Assembly (NCBI GenBank): GCA_965247615.1
Contig: OZ252022.1
Location: forward strand, 372,001-436,000
Length of the DNA: 64,000 bases
Reading direction: 5' to 3'
Source: G965197715 sp965247615
GTDB lineage: Bacteria; Chloroflexota; Dehalococcoidia; Lucifugimonadales; UBA1127
Under the pieces are notes generated by a model. The model did not search any database, was not told where the DNA came from, and worked only from the letters and a program-made list of their open reading frames with translations. Numbering within the stretch: the stretch's first letter is position 1; each line of letters begins with the position of its first letter. Positions 51,564-60,203 of the stretch are shown here, piece by piece. The translations under genes and the position numbers were made by a program.

Positions 51564-52364
51564 CTACGTCCCGATCCGTACCGGGTCCACCGCGTCCCGG
51601 ATGGCGCGAATGATGGAGAGGGCCGTCATCCGCCCCGTCTTGGGATTCTCCGTCGGTATGTTCTCGATGTGAATCGTCAGCCGTCCGAAGTCGCCCTCCA
51701 CCTCTATGTCGTGGCAGTTGCGCGTCAGGCCAGGGGACGCCAGCACGCGGACCTTCGTTTCGTCGGGCCCCAGGCCCGCCAGGCTCACCGCCGCCGAGAC
51801 GTTCAGATTGGCTGGGAAGCCCCGGCACGCCTCCCGGGCCGAGCCTGAGAACAGCTCGCGCTCCTCGGTCAGCCCCGCCAGGGAGATGCCCCGCTCCACC
51901 AGGTAGGGCGCGCCCTCCAGCCCCTGCGGAGGCTTTCGGCTCGTCATGGTGACGTGGGCGACCCTCCCCACGCAGGCCCCCTTGATGCCGTCGAGTCCGG
52001 CGATCGCCCCGGACGGCAGCAGGAGCCGGCACCCCGTCGCGCGGGACCGCTCCATGATCCATGGGTGGTCCAGCAGCGCGCCCACGCTGATCACCATCAG
52101 GTCCTTGCCACCGTCGAAGGCGCGGCGCGCCAGCTCCGGCACCATGTGACCGCCCGCTGCCTCCACCAGCAGGTCTGAGCGCTCGATGAGCTCGTCCAGA
52201 GCCAGATAGGGCGGGGGGTTGCTCAGCTTAGCCAGGAATGCCTGCGCCGTCTCCTCCGTGCGGCTGCTTACCCCCGCGACGGTGACGCCAAGGTGGTCGG
52301 CCTCGGCCGCCCGCAGAATACCCTGCCCAATGGCCCCGCATCCAACGATGCCGATATCCGTCAT
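51564..52364 (-). CDS. aspartate dehydrogenase-like NAD(P)-dependent oxidoreductase
   Basis: 266 residues. A Rossmann start (DIGIVGCGAIGQGILRA), VEAAGGHMVPELARRAF, SGAIAGLDGIKGACVG and the catalytic His region SPGLTRNCHDIEVEGDFG match L-aspartate dehydrogenase (NadX-type). Known enzymes make iminoaspartate or oxaloacetate plus ammonia from aspartate. No nadA or nadC is next to it, so use in catabolism is equally possible. ATG 52364 has GGAGAGG upstream. Confidence 0.82.
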   Translation of the reverse strand: MTDIGIVGCGAIGQGILRAAEADHLGVTVAGVSSRTEETAQAFLAKLSNPPPYLALDELIERSDLLVEAAGGHMVPELARRAFDGGKDLMVISVGALLDHPWIMERSRATGCRLLLPSGAIAGLDGIKGACVGRVAHVTMTSRKPPQGLEGAPYLVERGISLAGLTEERELFSGSAREACRGFPANLNVSAAVSLAGLGPDETKVRVLASPGLTRNCHDIEVEGDFGRLTIHIENIPTENPKTGRMTALSIIRAIRDAVDPVRIGT

Positions 52365-52550
52365 CCCAACCTCTCCAACAGAGTTTGGAGGCCCAGGCCT
52401 CACCAGAGTGGGCGCGCAGCCTCTGCGCCGCCCTGTCCTCCGCCAGTATCGGGCAGACTGCCTCAGGATACCAGAGGACCGGCGGCCCCGACGCCGCGCA
52501 CCCGATCCTTGCGCACGGCCAGCGGGCGGCCCGATCACATTGCAGCCAAG

Positions 52551-52588
52551 TAAAAAGCTGGCCTGGGATGCTCCATCCCAGGCCAGCT
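52551..52588 (-). terminator. intrinsic terminator of the Rieske oxygenase gene
   Basis: AGCTGGCCTGGGATG (52556-52570) and its exact complement (52574-52588) form a 15-bp stem with a 3-base loop. On the minus strand it is followed by TTTTTA. It lies 22 bases after the gene stop. Confidence 0.85.
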
Positions 52589-52610
52589 ATGCCGGCAATT
52601 GAAAGGCGGT

Positions 52611-53936
52611 CTAGCCCTGCTCGCGCAGCCTTGGAGCAATCAGCTCCTTCGGCGTCTGGTCCACTGGGGTCAGCGTGCTGGGCTCGTTGCGCTGATTCAG
52701 GATCGGGCTGTACTTGGCAGCAGCCCCTTGCCGGGGCGCCACGTTGCCGTAGCCCGCCCGTTCCGTCATCATCGGCAGGTACTGGTTCTGTGCAGCCTCG
52801 CGGAACGTGCATATCGGGTCGCCGCCGTCCTCCACGATGCTGATGTTCTCCTCCAGCATGCGGCGGAACAGGATGATCCCCTTGTCGGAGCGGCCCAGGT
52901 TCTCCCCGGTGCGGTCCGCAATGGCCCCCTGCGTGATCCACGCGGCCACATCCTGGGCGCTGTTGCTGTCCAGGATGTCCCACCGCGGCGACTGGTCCTC
53001 ATTCAGCGTTGGCAGTGGCGGGCTGTAGAACGGGATATCCTCGTCGCACTGCGCCGAGTCCTCCGGCGCCTTGGGGTAGCACACCACCCACCAGTGGCCC
53101 GTGTGCGTGTCGTCGACGGGTGTGCGCACCTGGAACGCCGGCCCCATGCTGCGCCACGACTCCCGCTCGAACCCGTTGCCCCCCTGCCGCAGCATGTTCG
53201 GGAACACGATGGGGTGCCCGTCCTTCCACTCCGAGTCGTCCTCGGTACCGCCCTGGTATACGCGGCGCTTGATGATGCCGTAGTCGAAGACGTCGAAGCC
53301 GATCTTCTCATGCGACCTGCGGCCCCGCACCAGGTCCTTCCGACCGATGTTCTCCCGCACCCAGTTCGCAAAGTCCTCGTGCAGCCACTCCAAGTGCACC
53401 GGGTCCAGGGAGTTCTCCTGGCACTGCAGCCAGTTGCAGGGCAGGACCGTGTACCCAATGTCCCGCACCACCTCGTCCGCGGCGTATACGTCCCATCGCG
53501 GCAGCAGGGGTGCCGGCGCCGGCCCCAGGTACGCGAAGACCAGCCCCGCCAGCGTCTCCACCGGGTACGCCTTCGCCTTCACCTTGTCCTTGAAGCGCCC
53601 CTCCGGGTCCTCCGTCTCCTCGTAGGGCTGCTCGATGCACCTGCCCGTCTCGTCGAAGGCCCACCCGTGATAGGCGCAGCGAATGCCGTTCTCCAGCGGG
53701 ATGCCGTAGATCAGGGACATGCGGCGGTGCGGGCACCGGGGCTCGATCAGGCCAAAGGTGCCGGAGCGGTCCTTGTACAGCACCAAGTCCTCGCCCAGCA
53801 GCCGGACGGGCATGGTGTAGCGATCCTTCATCTGCGAGACGGCGGCGACGGGGTGCCAGTACCGGCGCATCAGCTCGCCGCAGGGCGTCCCCGGGCCCAC
53901 CCGGGTCAAGCGATCATTTGCTTCGACAGTGAGCAT
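52611..53936 (-). CDS. Rieske-type ring-hydroxylating oxygenase, large subunit
   Basis: 441 residues. The Rieske centre is CPHRR...CAYHGW (C-x-H, 16 residues, C-x2-H) at about residues 68-90. The catalytic-iron region is QENSLDPVHLEWLHEDF. A C-terminal extension contains FRRMLEENISIVEDGGDP. The architecture (PobA/phthalate-dioxygenase-like) is common in SAR202-type genomes; substrate unknown. No reductase or ferredoxin subunit is directly adjacent except the ferredoxin fusion upstream. AAGGAGA precedes ATG. Confidence 0.9.
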   Translation of the reverse strand: MLTVEANDRLTRVGPGTPCGELMRRYWHPVAAVSQMKDRYTMPVRLLGEDLVLYKDRSGTFGLIEPRCPHRRMSLIYGIPLENGIRCAYHGWAFDETGRCIEQPYEETEDPEGRFKDKVKAKAYPVETLAGLVFAYLGPAPAPLLPRWDVYAADEVVRDIGYTVLPCNWLQCQENSLDPVHLEWLHEDFANWVRENIGRKDLVRGRRSHEKIGFDVFDYGIIKRRVYQGGTEDDSEWKDGHPIVFPNMLRQGGNGFERESWRSMGPAFQVRTPVDDTHTGHWWVVCYPKAPEDSAQCDEDIPFYSPPLPTLNEDQSPRWDILDSNSAQDVAAWITQGAIADRTGENLGRSDKGIILFRRMLEENISIVEDGGDPICTFREAAQNQYLPMMTERAGYGNVAPRQGAAAKYSPILNQRNEPSTLTPVDQTPKELIAPRLREQG

Positions 53937-54110
53937 ACAATTCTCCTTTCAACCTCTCAGAGGCCACGGACCTCCCAATGAGGGAGCGTGGACTGTCGCT
54001 GATGATACCCGTCGCCGTCTGACGCCGTCAATCCCGCCGCACGCGCGACGGCCGACGGCTTGAGGTCGGCGACGCAGGGTAGGATCTACGAAGCGGGCCC
54101 CGCACCAGCC

Positions 54111-54779
54111 CTATTCGCGCAGTGTCGCCAGAGCGGCCTGGCAGCACGCCTGGTCCTGATCCGGAGACCCGCCGCTCACTGCGATGGCCCCCACAAGCAC
54201 CGGGCCGTCAAGGATGGGATAGCCCCCCATGCCTGCCACCATCCGGCCCGCGTCCGCCCCGCTGGGCGCGTTCTGCGACGGGTTCCGGCCTATCTGGTGC
54301 GTGGGCTTCTGGAACATGGCCGCCGTGTACGCCTTGTCCAGAGCGGCGCTCTCCACCTCAGCGTTCGAGCCGTCCATGCTCCCGGAAGTTACCAGGGCCC
54401 CGGTGACGTCCACCAGCGCCACCGTCACCGCCGCACTCAACTCCCTGGCCCTGGAGTGGGCTGCCTGCACCATCCGCTCCGCCTTCTCAGCGGGCACGGC
54501 GAAGGGGACCTCCTTGGTTCTCTCGAAAAAGGCCCGGTTCCGCTCGGTGTAGCTCTCCCACTGAGGTGGAACGTCGTTGTCCAGGTAGATGGCGTCCACC
54601 GGACACACCAGCACACACTGCTCGCACGCGATGCAGACCGCCGGGTCAATGTAGTACTGATCCTCCTCCGGCTCCGAGTGTATGCAGTCCACCGGACACA
54701 CCTCGACGCACGTGGCGTCCTTCACGCCCACGCACGGCTCAGCGATGATGTAGGTCGAAAACGCCTGATTCGTGGTCAT
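54111..54779 (-). CDS. ferredoxin fused to a GlcG/HbpS-like (DUF336) domain
   Basis: 222 residues. The first ~75 are a two-cluster ferredoxin: CVGVKDATCVEVCPVDC (C-x7-C-x3-CP, 7Fe-type spacing) and CIACEQCVLVCPVD. Residues of about 95-222 are a GlcG/HbpS domain (AAVTVALVDVTGALVTSGSM; DAGRMVAGMGGYPI; VLVGAIAVSGGSPDQDQACC), a fold that binds heme or cobalamin-like ligands in some members. The two are rarely joined, as far as I know. It is 43 nt downstream of the truncated RdhA gene. It may deliver electrons to the RdhA proteins (inferred). Confidence 0.82.
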   Translation of the reverse strand: MTTNQAFSTYIIAEPCVGVKDATCVEVCPVDCIHSEPEEDQYYIDPAVCIACEQCVLVCPVDAIYLDNDVPPQWESYTERNRAFFERTKEVPFAVPAEKAERMVQAAHSRARELSAAVTVALVDVTGALVTSGSMDGSNAEVESAALDKAYTAAMFQKPTHQIGRNPSQNAPSGADAGRMVAGMGGYPILDGPVLVGAIAVSGGSPDQDQACCQAALATLRE

Positions 54780-54822
54780 CTGCTCGCTCTCTGTACCCCG
54801 TACCGTTCCGTTCTTCCCTCTA

Positions 54823-55425
54823 CTACCGCGGCAGGGCGTCCGGGGCCAGCGGCAGGTCCGTCCGGACGACCTCCCCAACCCACACGTGCGCCCCGTACTT
54901 CTTTGTGACCAGACGCCCGTCTTTGCCCAGCCTTCCCAGGCCGGCCGCAGCCGCTACTGCCGTCGCATTCGCCCCGCCGATGGTCGAATAGTAGCCGAGC
55001 TCCCGAATGTACGCCCGCAGCGAGAAGCTCAGGATTGCCGCTTCCTGCACCGGCAACTGTCCGCCTACTCCCAGGGCCTTCCGCGGGTCGTACTCCGCGT
55101 GAAACACGCACACGACACCGTAAGGCGTCTCCTGCGTCGCCTCCTCCGGGGGCCCATCGCCGGCCTCCAGAAGCTCCGGCGTCAGCGCGGCGACCCCCGC
55201 CATGCTCGCCCCCATCGTCGTCGCCAACTCTTTCAGGTCACGCGACATGATCGCCGGGTCCTCCACCTCCGTCTTGACCGGGAAAGTGTTCCCCTCTGGC
55301 GCGGCCTGAATGGCCGGCGTGAGGCTGTTATTCGGATCGACGGGGGCGGTGTAGATGAACCGCTCCCAGTACGGGTCCTTGCTACGAGAGCCGAACAATC
55401 GGCCTAGTAAGCTCATGTCGCTCAT
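54823..55425 (-). CDS. short RdhA-like protein lacking the Fe-S domain
   Basis: 200 residues. It matches the cobalamin-binding half of RdhA/QueG-type proteins: PAIMSRDLKELATTMGASMAG, VCVFHAEYD, AYIRELGYYSTIGGANATAV, AAGLGRLGKDGRLVTKKYGA and VVRTDLPLAPD. It then stops where RdhA continues into the two [4Fe-4S] motifs. The next gene encodes a two-cluster ferredoxin, so the missing domain may be supplied in trans; a decayed paralogue is the alternative. Start 55425 (ATG) follows GGGAATGAG; ATG 55416 is also possible. Confidence 0.7.
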   Translation of the reverse strand: MSDMSLLGRLFGSRSKDPYWERFIYTAPVDPNNSLTPAIQAAPEGNTFPVKTEVEDPAIMSRDLKELATTMGASMAGVAALTPELLEAGDGPPEEATQETPYGVVCVFHAEYDPRKALGVGGQLPVQEAAILSFSLRAYIRELGYYSTIGGANATAVAAAAGLGRLGKDGRLVTKKYGAHVWVGEVVRTDLPLAPDALPR

Positions 55426-55547
55426 CTCATTCCCGAGTCCGCCAGTGCAACAACCGGTGTCCGCACCAGGCATTGCCCCCGTGGAGCAGCCTGCGGGACA
55501 TCAGGGCGGCTTGAGGGTCGAAACCGGGGCCGCCGTTCGCTGCGCCG

Positions 55548-56867
55548 CTACTTCCGGGCGCGCTGCTTCTCCTTCAGGATATCGAAACGCCGCGTATTCT
55601 CCTTCAGCGGGTAGTAGTACCCTGTCTTCCCGTCCGTCTTGAGCTCCTGCTCCGCCCCGTTGCCGACCTTGGGCAGCTTCAGGTAGCCGGAGTCGTAGCT
55701 CATAAACTGCACGCGCTTGCGCGGCACCTTTCCCCAGAACACGTCGTCCAGCCACTTCAGAGGCCGGACCGTCAGCGGTCGGATGGGGATGGGCGTCCGC
55801 TGCAGTGTCTGCACCGCCAGGCCGTGCCACCAAGTCTTGGGCTTGGTGTAGGGGCAAACCGTCACGCACGTCAGGCAGATGCCCCAGAACTGCTTAACGT
55901 GAGCGCGGAGCCGGTAGCACGTCTCCCAGTTGATCTTGTACTTCTCGATTCCGTTGATTACGGCCTTGCCCCCCACGGAGATGCTGTTGGTGGGGCAGGT
56001 GGTCGCGCACTTCTTGCAGATGCGGCAGAAGTCCTCCACCCCAATGTCGAGGGGCTTGTCCGACACCAGCGGCAGGTCCGTCAGGATGGGCGTTCCCAGG
56101 TGCACCCGGGCCCCATAGCTCTTGGTGATGAGCATGCCGTTCCTCCCCACCTCCCCCAGACCCGCCGCCAGCGCCACGGGCATCGCCTGCGCCGGACCCC
56201 TCACTGCTGAGTAGCCCAGATCCTTGATGTACTGCATCAGGTTCGCGAACGTGATCTGCAGGCGGTCTCCGCTCTCGTGGTAGGTGAAGTCGCCAATGCG
56301 GTGCCGGTGCGCCTTCCCCAACTCGTAGTCCCACGCCCCAACACACGCGATGGCATAGGGGTACTTCTTGACCGTCTCGGACGTGGGCTCACCAGGAGCC
56401 TGGCCGTCTTCCGTGCCCCCCGTACCATCGTCGGCGCCGCGGCCCCCCGCGTACAGCATCGACGGGTGCAGCTGCGCGATCCCGACGTCGCTGGCCCCCA
56501 GGAACTTGGCCACCGTCTTGATGTGCCGGGTCATCGCCGCGGGATCGGCCACGTCCACCCGGTCCGCGTTGACCTCTCCGCCCCTCGTCCCACGGCCCAC
56601 GACGCTTGCCAGCACGTTGCGCCGGTCCGCCCCATAGTTGTTGGTGCTTGTCCGGCCCAGCGGGTCCGGGGAGGTGCGGTTAAAGTAGTAGTTGAAGAGC
56701 GTCTTTCCCAGCTCCCCGCGCTTGTTCTTCTCGTGCGGCGTCTGGGCCGCGTCCACCGAGTCCCATTGCCCCACCACGCGCACGCTCCGGCCAAGGTACG
56801 GCAGCGGCGCGCCTTGGCCCTCGCCCTTGGCGTCGCCGGACTTCGGCTCTCTCTCCTTGATGACCAT
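55548..56867 (-). CDS. cytoplasmic reductive dehalogenase homologue 1
   Basis: 439 residues. It has cobalamin-domain segments (YAIACVGAWDYELGKAHRHR; IKDLGYSAVRGPAQAMPVAL; GLGEVGRNGMLITKSYGARV), then CRICKKCATTCP and a second cluster built from CYRLR and CLTCVTVCP. There is no Tat signal, unlike respiratory RdhA, and no RdhB anchor gene nearby, which suggests a soluble cytoplasmic enzyme. Strong GGGAGGT before ATG. It is about three-quarters identical to the next paralogue by eye. Confidence 0.85.
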   Translation of the reverse strand: MVIKEREPKSGDAKGEGQGAPLPYLGRSVRVVGQWDSVDAAQTPHEKNKRGELGKTLFNYYFNRTSPDPLGRTSTNNYGADRRNVLASVVGRGTRGGEVNADRVDVADPAAMTRHIKTVAKFLGASDVGIAQLHPSMLYAGGRGADDGTGGTEDGQAPGEPTSETVKKYPYAIACVGAWDYELGKAHRHRIGDFTYHESGDRLQITFANLMQYIKDLGYSAVRGPAQAMPVALAAGLGEVGRNGMLITKSYGARVHLGTPILTDLPLVSDKPLDIGVEDFCRICKKCATTCPTNSISVGGKAVINGIEKYKINWETCYRLRAHVKQFWGICLTCVTVCPYTKPKTWWHGLAVQTLQRTPIPIRPLTVRPLKWLDDVFWGKVPRKRVQFMSYDSGYLKLPKVGNGAEQELKTDGKTGYYYPLKENTRRFDILKEKQRARK

Positions 56868-56939
56868 CTCTTACCTCCCTGCGCTCACAATCCGTTTGGT
56901 CTGTCGCGCCCCGGCACATCCCTCGCCAGAGCTGGCCGG

Positions 56940-58277
56940 CTATCTCCGCGCGCGCTGCTTCTCCTTCAGGATGTCGAAGCGGCGCGTGTTCTCCTTCAGC
57001 GGATAGTAGTACCCCGTCTTCCCGTCGGTCTTCATCTCCTCCTCCGCCCCGTTGCCCGCTTTGGGGAGCTTCAGAAAACCGGAGTCGTAGCTCATCCACT
57101 GCACGCGTTCCCGGGGCGCCTTCCCCCAGAACGTGTCGTCCAGCCACTTCAGCGGCCATACCACCATCGGCCGAAATGGGATGGGCGTCTGCTTCAGTGT
57201 CAGCACCGCGAGGTCGTGCCACCAGGACTTGGGCTTGGTGTACGGACAGGCCGCGACGCAGGTCATGCACGTGCCCCAGTACTCCGTCACGTGGGGCCGG
57301 AGCCGGTAGCACGTCTCCCAGTTGATCTTGTACTTCTCAATCCCGTTCACGACAGCCTTGCCGCCCACGGAGATGCTATTGGTGGGGCAGGTGGTCGCGC
57401 ACTTCTTGCAGATGCGGCAGAAGTCCTCCACCCCAATGTCGAGGGGCTTGTCCGGCATCAGCGGCAGGTCTGTCAGGATCGGGTCGCCCAGCTGCAGCCT
57501 GGCGCCAAAGCTCTTGTTGATGAGCATGCCGTGCCTGCCCAGCTCCCCCATGCCCGCGGCCAGCGCCACCGGCATGGGCTGCGCCACCGTCCGCACCGCC
57601 GAGTAGCCCATCTCCTTTATGTAGTGCGTCAGGTTGGCGTAGGCGATCTGCAGCCGCTCCGTGCTCTCGTGGTAGGTGAAGTCGCCGATACGGTGCCGGT
57701 GCGCCTTCCCAAGCTCGTAGTCCCACGCCACCACGCACGCAATGGCGTAGGGGTACTTCTTCGCATTCTCCACGGGGCCCGCGGCCCCGGCTCCCGAGTC
57801 CCGCGTGTTTCCCGACCCGTCGTCCGGGTAGCGGCTGCCTGCGTACAGGAAGGAGGGATGCACGGCGGCGATCCCAACGTCGCTGACACCCAGGAACTTG
57901 GCCACTGCCTTGATGTGGCGCGTCATGGCCGCGGCGTCCTTCACGTCCACACGCTCCTCCCCGACCGAGCCGCCCTTGGCCCTCGTGCCGACGACGTTGC
58001 TCAAAACGTTCCGGCGGTCCGCCGAACTGTTGGCATTCCCCGTGCGGCCCAGGGCATCCTTGGCCGTGCGGTTGAAGTAGTAGTTGAAGAGGGGCTTGCC
58101 CAGCTCACCCCGCTTGTTCTTCTCATGGGGGGTCTCGGCCGCGTCCACGGACTTCCACGTCCCAACCACCCGCACGCTCCGGCCAAGGTACGGCAGCGGG
58201 GCCGGTTCGGGCGCCTCGCTGCCCTCCGCGTCCTTGTGGGCCTCTCCGGCCCTCGGTTCCCGCTCCTTAATGACCAT
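56940..58277 (-). CDS. cytoplasmic reductive dehalogenase homologue 2
   Basis: 445 residues. First cluster Cys 287, 290, 293, 297 (FCRICKKCATTCPTNSI); second Cys 323, 337, 340, 344 (CYRLRPHVTEYWGTCMTCV). The N-terminal two-thirds carry the corrinoid-binding domain (AGMGELGRHGMLINKSFGAR; DPILTDLPLMPDKPLDIGVE). No Tat signal or membrane segment. ATG 58277 has AGGAGG upstream and lies ~42 nt from a good promoter; the longer frame to 58355 overlaps that promoter. Probable first gene of a four-gene operon. Substrate unknown. Confidence 0.85.
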   Translation of the reverse strand: MVIKEREPRAGEAHKDAEGSEAPEPAPLPYLGRSVRVVGTWKSVDAAETPHEKNKRGELGKPLFNYYFNRTAKDALGRTGNANSSADRRNVLSNVVGTRAKGGSVGEERVDVKDAAAMTRHIKAVAKFLGVSDVGIAAVHPSFLYAGSRYPDDGSGNTRDSGAGAAGPVENAKKYPYAIACVVAWDYELGKAHRHRIGDFTYHESTERLQIAYANLTHYIKEMGYSAVRTVAQPMPVALAAGMGELGRHGMLINKSFGARLQLGDPILTDLPLMPDKPLDIGVEDFCRICKKCATTCPTNSISVGGKAVVNGIEKYKINWETCYRLRPHVTEYWGTCMTCVAACPYTKPKSWWHDLAVLTLKQTPIPFRPMVVWPLKWLDDTFWGKAPRERVQWMSYDSGFLKLPKAGNGAEEEMKTDGKTGYYYPLKENTRRFDILKEKQRARR

Positions 58278-58325
58278 CCAAGCCTCCTGAACCCTTCCAT
58301 CGAATACCGCAACACAGACTTCATC

Positions 58326-58355
58326 TATATACTCCTGGGCATGAAGCGGTGTCAA
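58326..58355 (-). promoter_or_regulatory. sigma-70-type promoter of the RdhA gene set
   Basis: On the minus strand TTGACA (58355-58350), 18-base spacer, TATATA (58331-58326). Predicted start near 58319. Confidence 0.7.
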
Positions 58356-58433
58356 GTTGAAGGCCTAGCAGGAGGCTGCAGACACAGCCTCGCGGACCCC
58401 TCTCATCCACCTGCGCCAAGCCCCGGATTTGCC

Positions 58434-58463
58434 TTGACAACGGCCTCAATCTGTGGGTAGGAT
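58434..58463 (+). promoter_or_regulatory. promoter of the small membrane protein gene
   Basis: TTGACA (58434-58439), 18-base spacer, TAGGAT (58458-58463). Divergent from the RdhA promoter, about 80 bp away. Confidence 0.6.
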
Positions 58464-58544
58464 GCAACCATCTGAAGGGCTCTACGGATTACCTGCTGCG
58501 GCGAGGGGACAACGGTAGCTGGATCCGATGTGAGGCGGTGGCCT

Positions 58545-58916
58545 ATGTCCGAGCGTCTTGAGAGAGAGATCGAAGAGATCCTACAGCAGGCGGAGTTGCC
58601 GCCTCCCGCCCCCAAAGCTCACCGGGGCGGCGGCCGTCGAGCCGGCCGGGGCTCCTACCGAGTTCAGGATGCCCTCCAGCCCAAAAAGCTCTTCCTCATC
58701 AGCCTTGCCCTCTTCCTCTCGTGGCTCGTCCTGCGAGTTGCCGGTGCAGGCCTGGGCGGCGTCTTGTTCTGGCTGGCCCTTGTCATCTTCATCGTCGGCT
58801 ACGCCCTCTACTTCGTACGCTCCGAGAATACCCCCGAACGCCGGTGGCGCGGCCAGATCGTCGACTACGGCGACGGCAACTCCTGGCGCGACCGTCTGCG
58901 CCGCTGGCTCGCGTAG
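58545..58916 (+). CDS. small membrane protein, unknown
   Basis: 123 residues. A charged N-terminal helix (SERLEREIEEILQQAE) and a Gly/Arg-rich linker precede two membrane helices (KLFLISLALFLSWLVLRVAG; LGGVLFWLALVIFIVGYALY). A short basic tail (WRDRLRRWLA) follows. No family recognised. A GTG at 58530 would add five residues; ATG 58545 with GGTGG upstream is preferred. Confidence 0.65.
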   Translation: MSERLEREIEEILQQAELPPPAPKAHRGGGRRAGRGSYRVQDALQPKKLFLISLALFLSWLVLRVAGAGLGGVLFWLALVIFIVGYALYFVRSENTPERRWRGQIVDYGDGNSWRDRLRRWLA

Positions 58917-58967
58917 CACCCTCGTTCTCACCAACACCGCCCCAAACGAGCGCCGGCCCCCGGACGG

Positions 58968-60203
58968 CTACCTGTTTTCGTCGCCCGGCGACTGAGGCGG
59001 CGCATTCTTCCGAGGCGCGACCACCCCCAGCGCATAGGCCAGTATGACCACGCCGCCGGCCCCAATGGCAAAGGGGGCACTCAAGACGCTCGCCACAGCC
59101 CCGGCGATGGAGCCGCCCAGGGGTGTGAACCCCCACGTGAGGCCGTAGAGCCCCAGCACCCGGCCCCGCATCTCCTCAGCCGACAGGAGCTGCAGCAGGG
59201 CGTTCTCGGAGGCGTCGTACACCGCCAGCGCCGCCCCCACGAGGCCCGCGATGATCAGGGATGTGGCGAACCACGGCGACAGTGAGAACAGGAGCAGGCC
59301 CGCCCCCGCCCCGCCGCTGGCTATCGTCACCATCAGCCACTTTCGCCTGGTCTGACTGAGTCCGGCGACGGCCAGGACCCCCAGCAGCGCTCCTCCACTG
59401 CCCGAGGCCGACAGATAGCCTAACCCTGAGGCCCCAACCTCAAGAACGTCCCGGGCGACGACGGGCAGCATGATGATGAAGGAGAATCCGAAGGTCTCCA
59501 CCAGAACGCTCAGCCCAAGCAGCGTGAGCACGGGCCGGTTGGTGGCCGCGTACGCCAGCCCCTCCCGCAGGGTGCGCCATAGCGGCTCTCGCCCGCCGCC
59601 GCCCGAGAAGTGGGCGCGGACGGGAAGGAGGAGGACCAAGCTCGCGGCGTAGACGCCTGATATCACAAGGAGTCCGGCGCCGACGCCCGCCGCCGTGATG
59701 ACGGTGCCAAACACCAGGGCGCCCGCAATCCATCCCAGGTAGGCGCCTCCCTCAAAGGCCGCGATGCCATTGAGCAGGCGCTCGCGCCCCACCGTGTCGT
59801 AGATGAGACCGTTGAAGCTCGGCGCCGCAATGCCGTCCGTCATCCCCTGGAACAGAGCGACCACCAGGGCGTGCCAAAGCTCCACGTGGCCGGTTACGAC
59901 GAGAAACCCCAGGACGCCGATCGCCAACGCCCGGCCAAGCTGAACCATTGCCAGAAGGTCCCGGCGGTTGAAGCGGTCGGCTAGGACCCCCCCAAAGGCG
60001 CCCATCCCCACGTGGCCCGCCCCGCGAGCACCCGACACAATGCCCACCCACAGCGGAGAGTCTGTGAGGAGCAGCACCAGCCAGCCCTGAGCCAACAGCT
60101 CCATGCCCATCCCGGCGACGTGGACCGCGCCGTGGCTCATCAACCAGCGAAAGTCCCGCACCGCCAGGACCGGGAACAGGCGAGACCTAAGGAGCAGAAG
60201 CAT
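58968..60203 (-). CDS. MFS transporter (EntS-like, MFS_3)
   Basis: 411 residues with twelve hydrophobic helices. It begins FRWLMSHGAVHVAGMGMELLAQGW. The A-motif GGVLADRFNRRDLLA lies between helices 2 and 3, and GRVLGLYGLTWGFTPLGGSI is typical of the EntS/MFS_3 branch of exporters. ATG 60203 overlaps the DinB-like gene by 17 nt, so the two are probably co-transcribed. Substrate unknown. Confidence 0.85.
   Translation of the reverse strand: MLLLLRSRLFPVLAVRDFRWLMSHGAVHVAGMGMELLAQGWLVLLLTDSPLWVGIVSGARGAGHVGMGAFGGVLADRFNRRDLLAMVQLGRALAIGVLGFLVVTGHVELWHALVVALFQGMTDGIAAPSFNGLIYDTVGRERLLNGIAAFEGGAYLGWIAGALVFGTVITAAGVGAGLLVISGVYAASLVLLLPVRAHFSGGGGREPLWRTLREGLAYAATNRPVLTLLGLSVLVETFGFSFIIMLPVVARDVLEVGASGLGYLSASGSGGALLGVLAVAGLSQTRRKWLMVTIASGGAGAGLLLFSLSPWFATSLIIAGLVGAALAVYDASENALLQLLSAEEMRGRVLGLYGLTWGFTPLGGSIAGAVASVLSAPFAIGAGGVVILAYALGVVAPRKNAPPQSPGDENR

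Noticed and set aside
52599..53981. 460-codon open frame on the plus strand
   Set aside because: Antisense to the Rieske oxygenase gene, which has clear motifs, ribosome site and terminator.
56277..58460. 727-codon open frame on the plus strand
   Set aside because: Antisense to both RdhA genes and repeats itself because they are paralogues; no domain.
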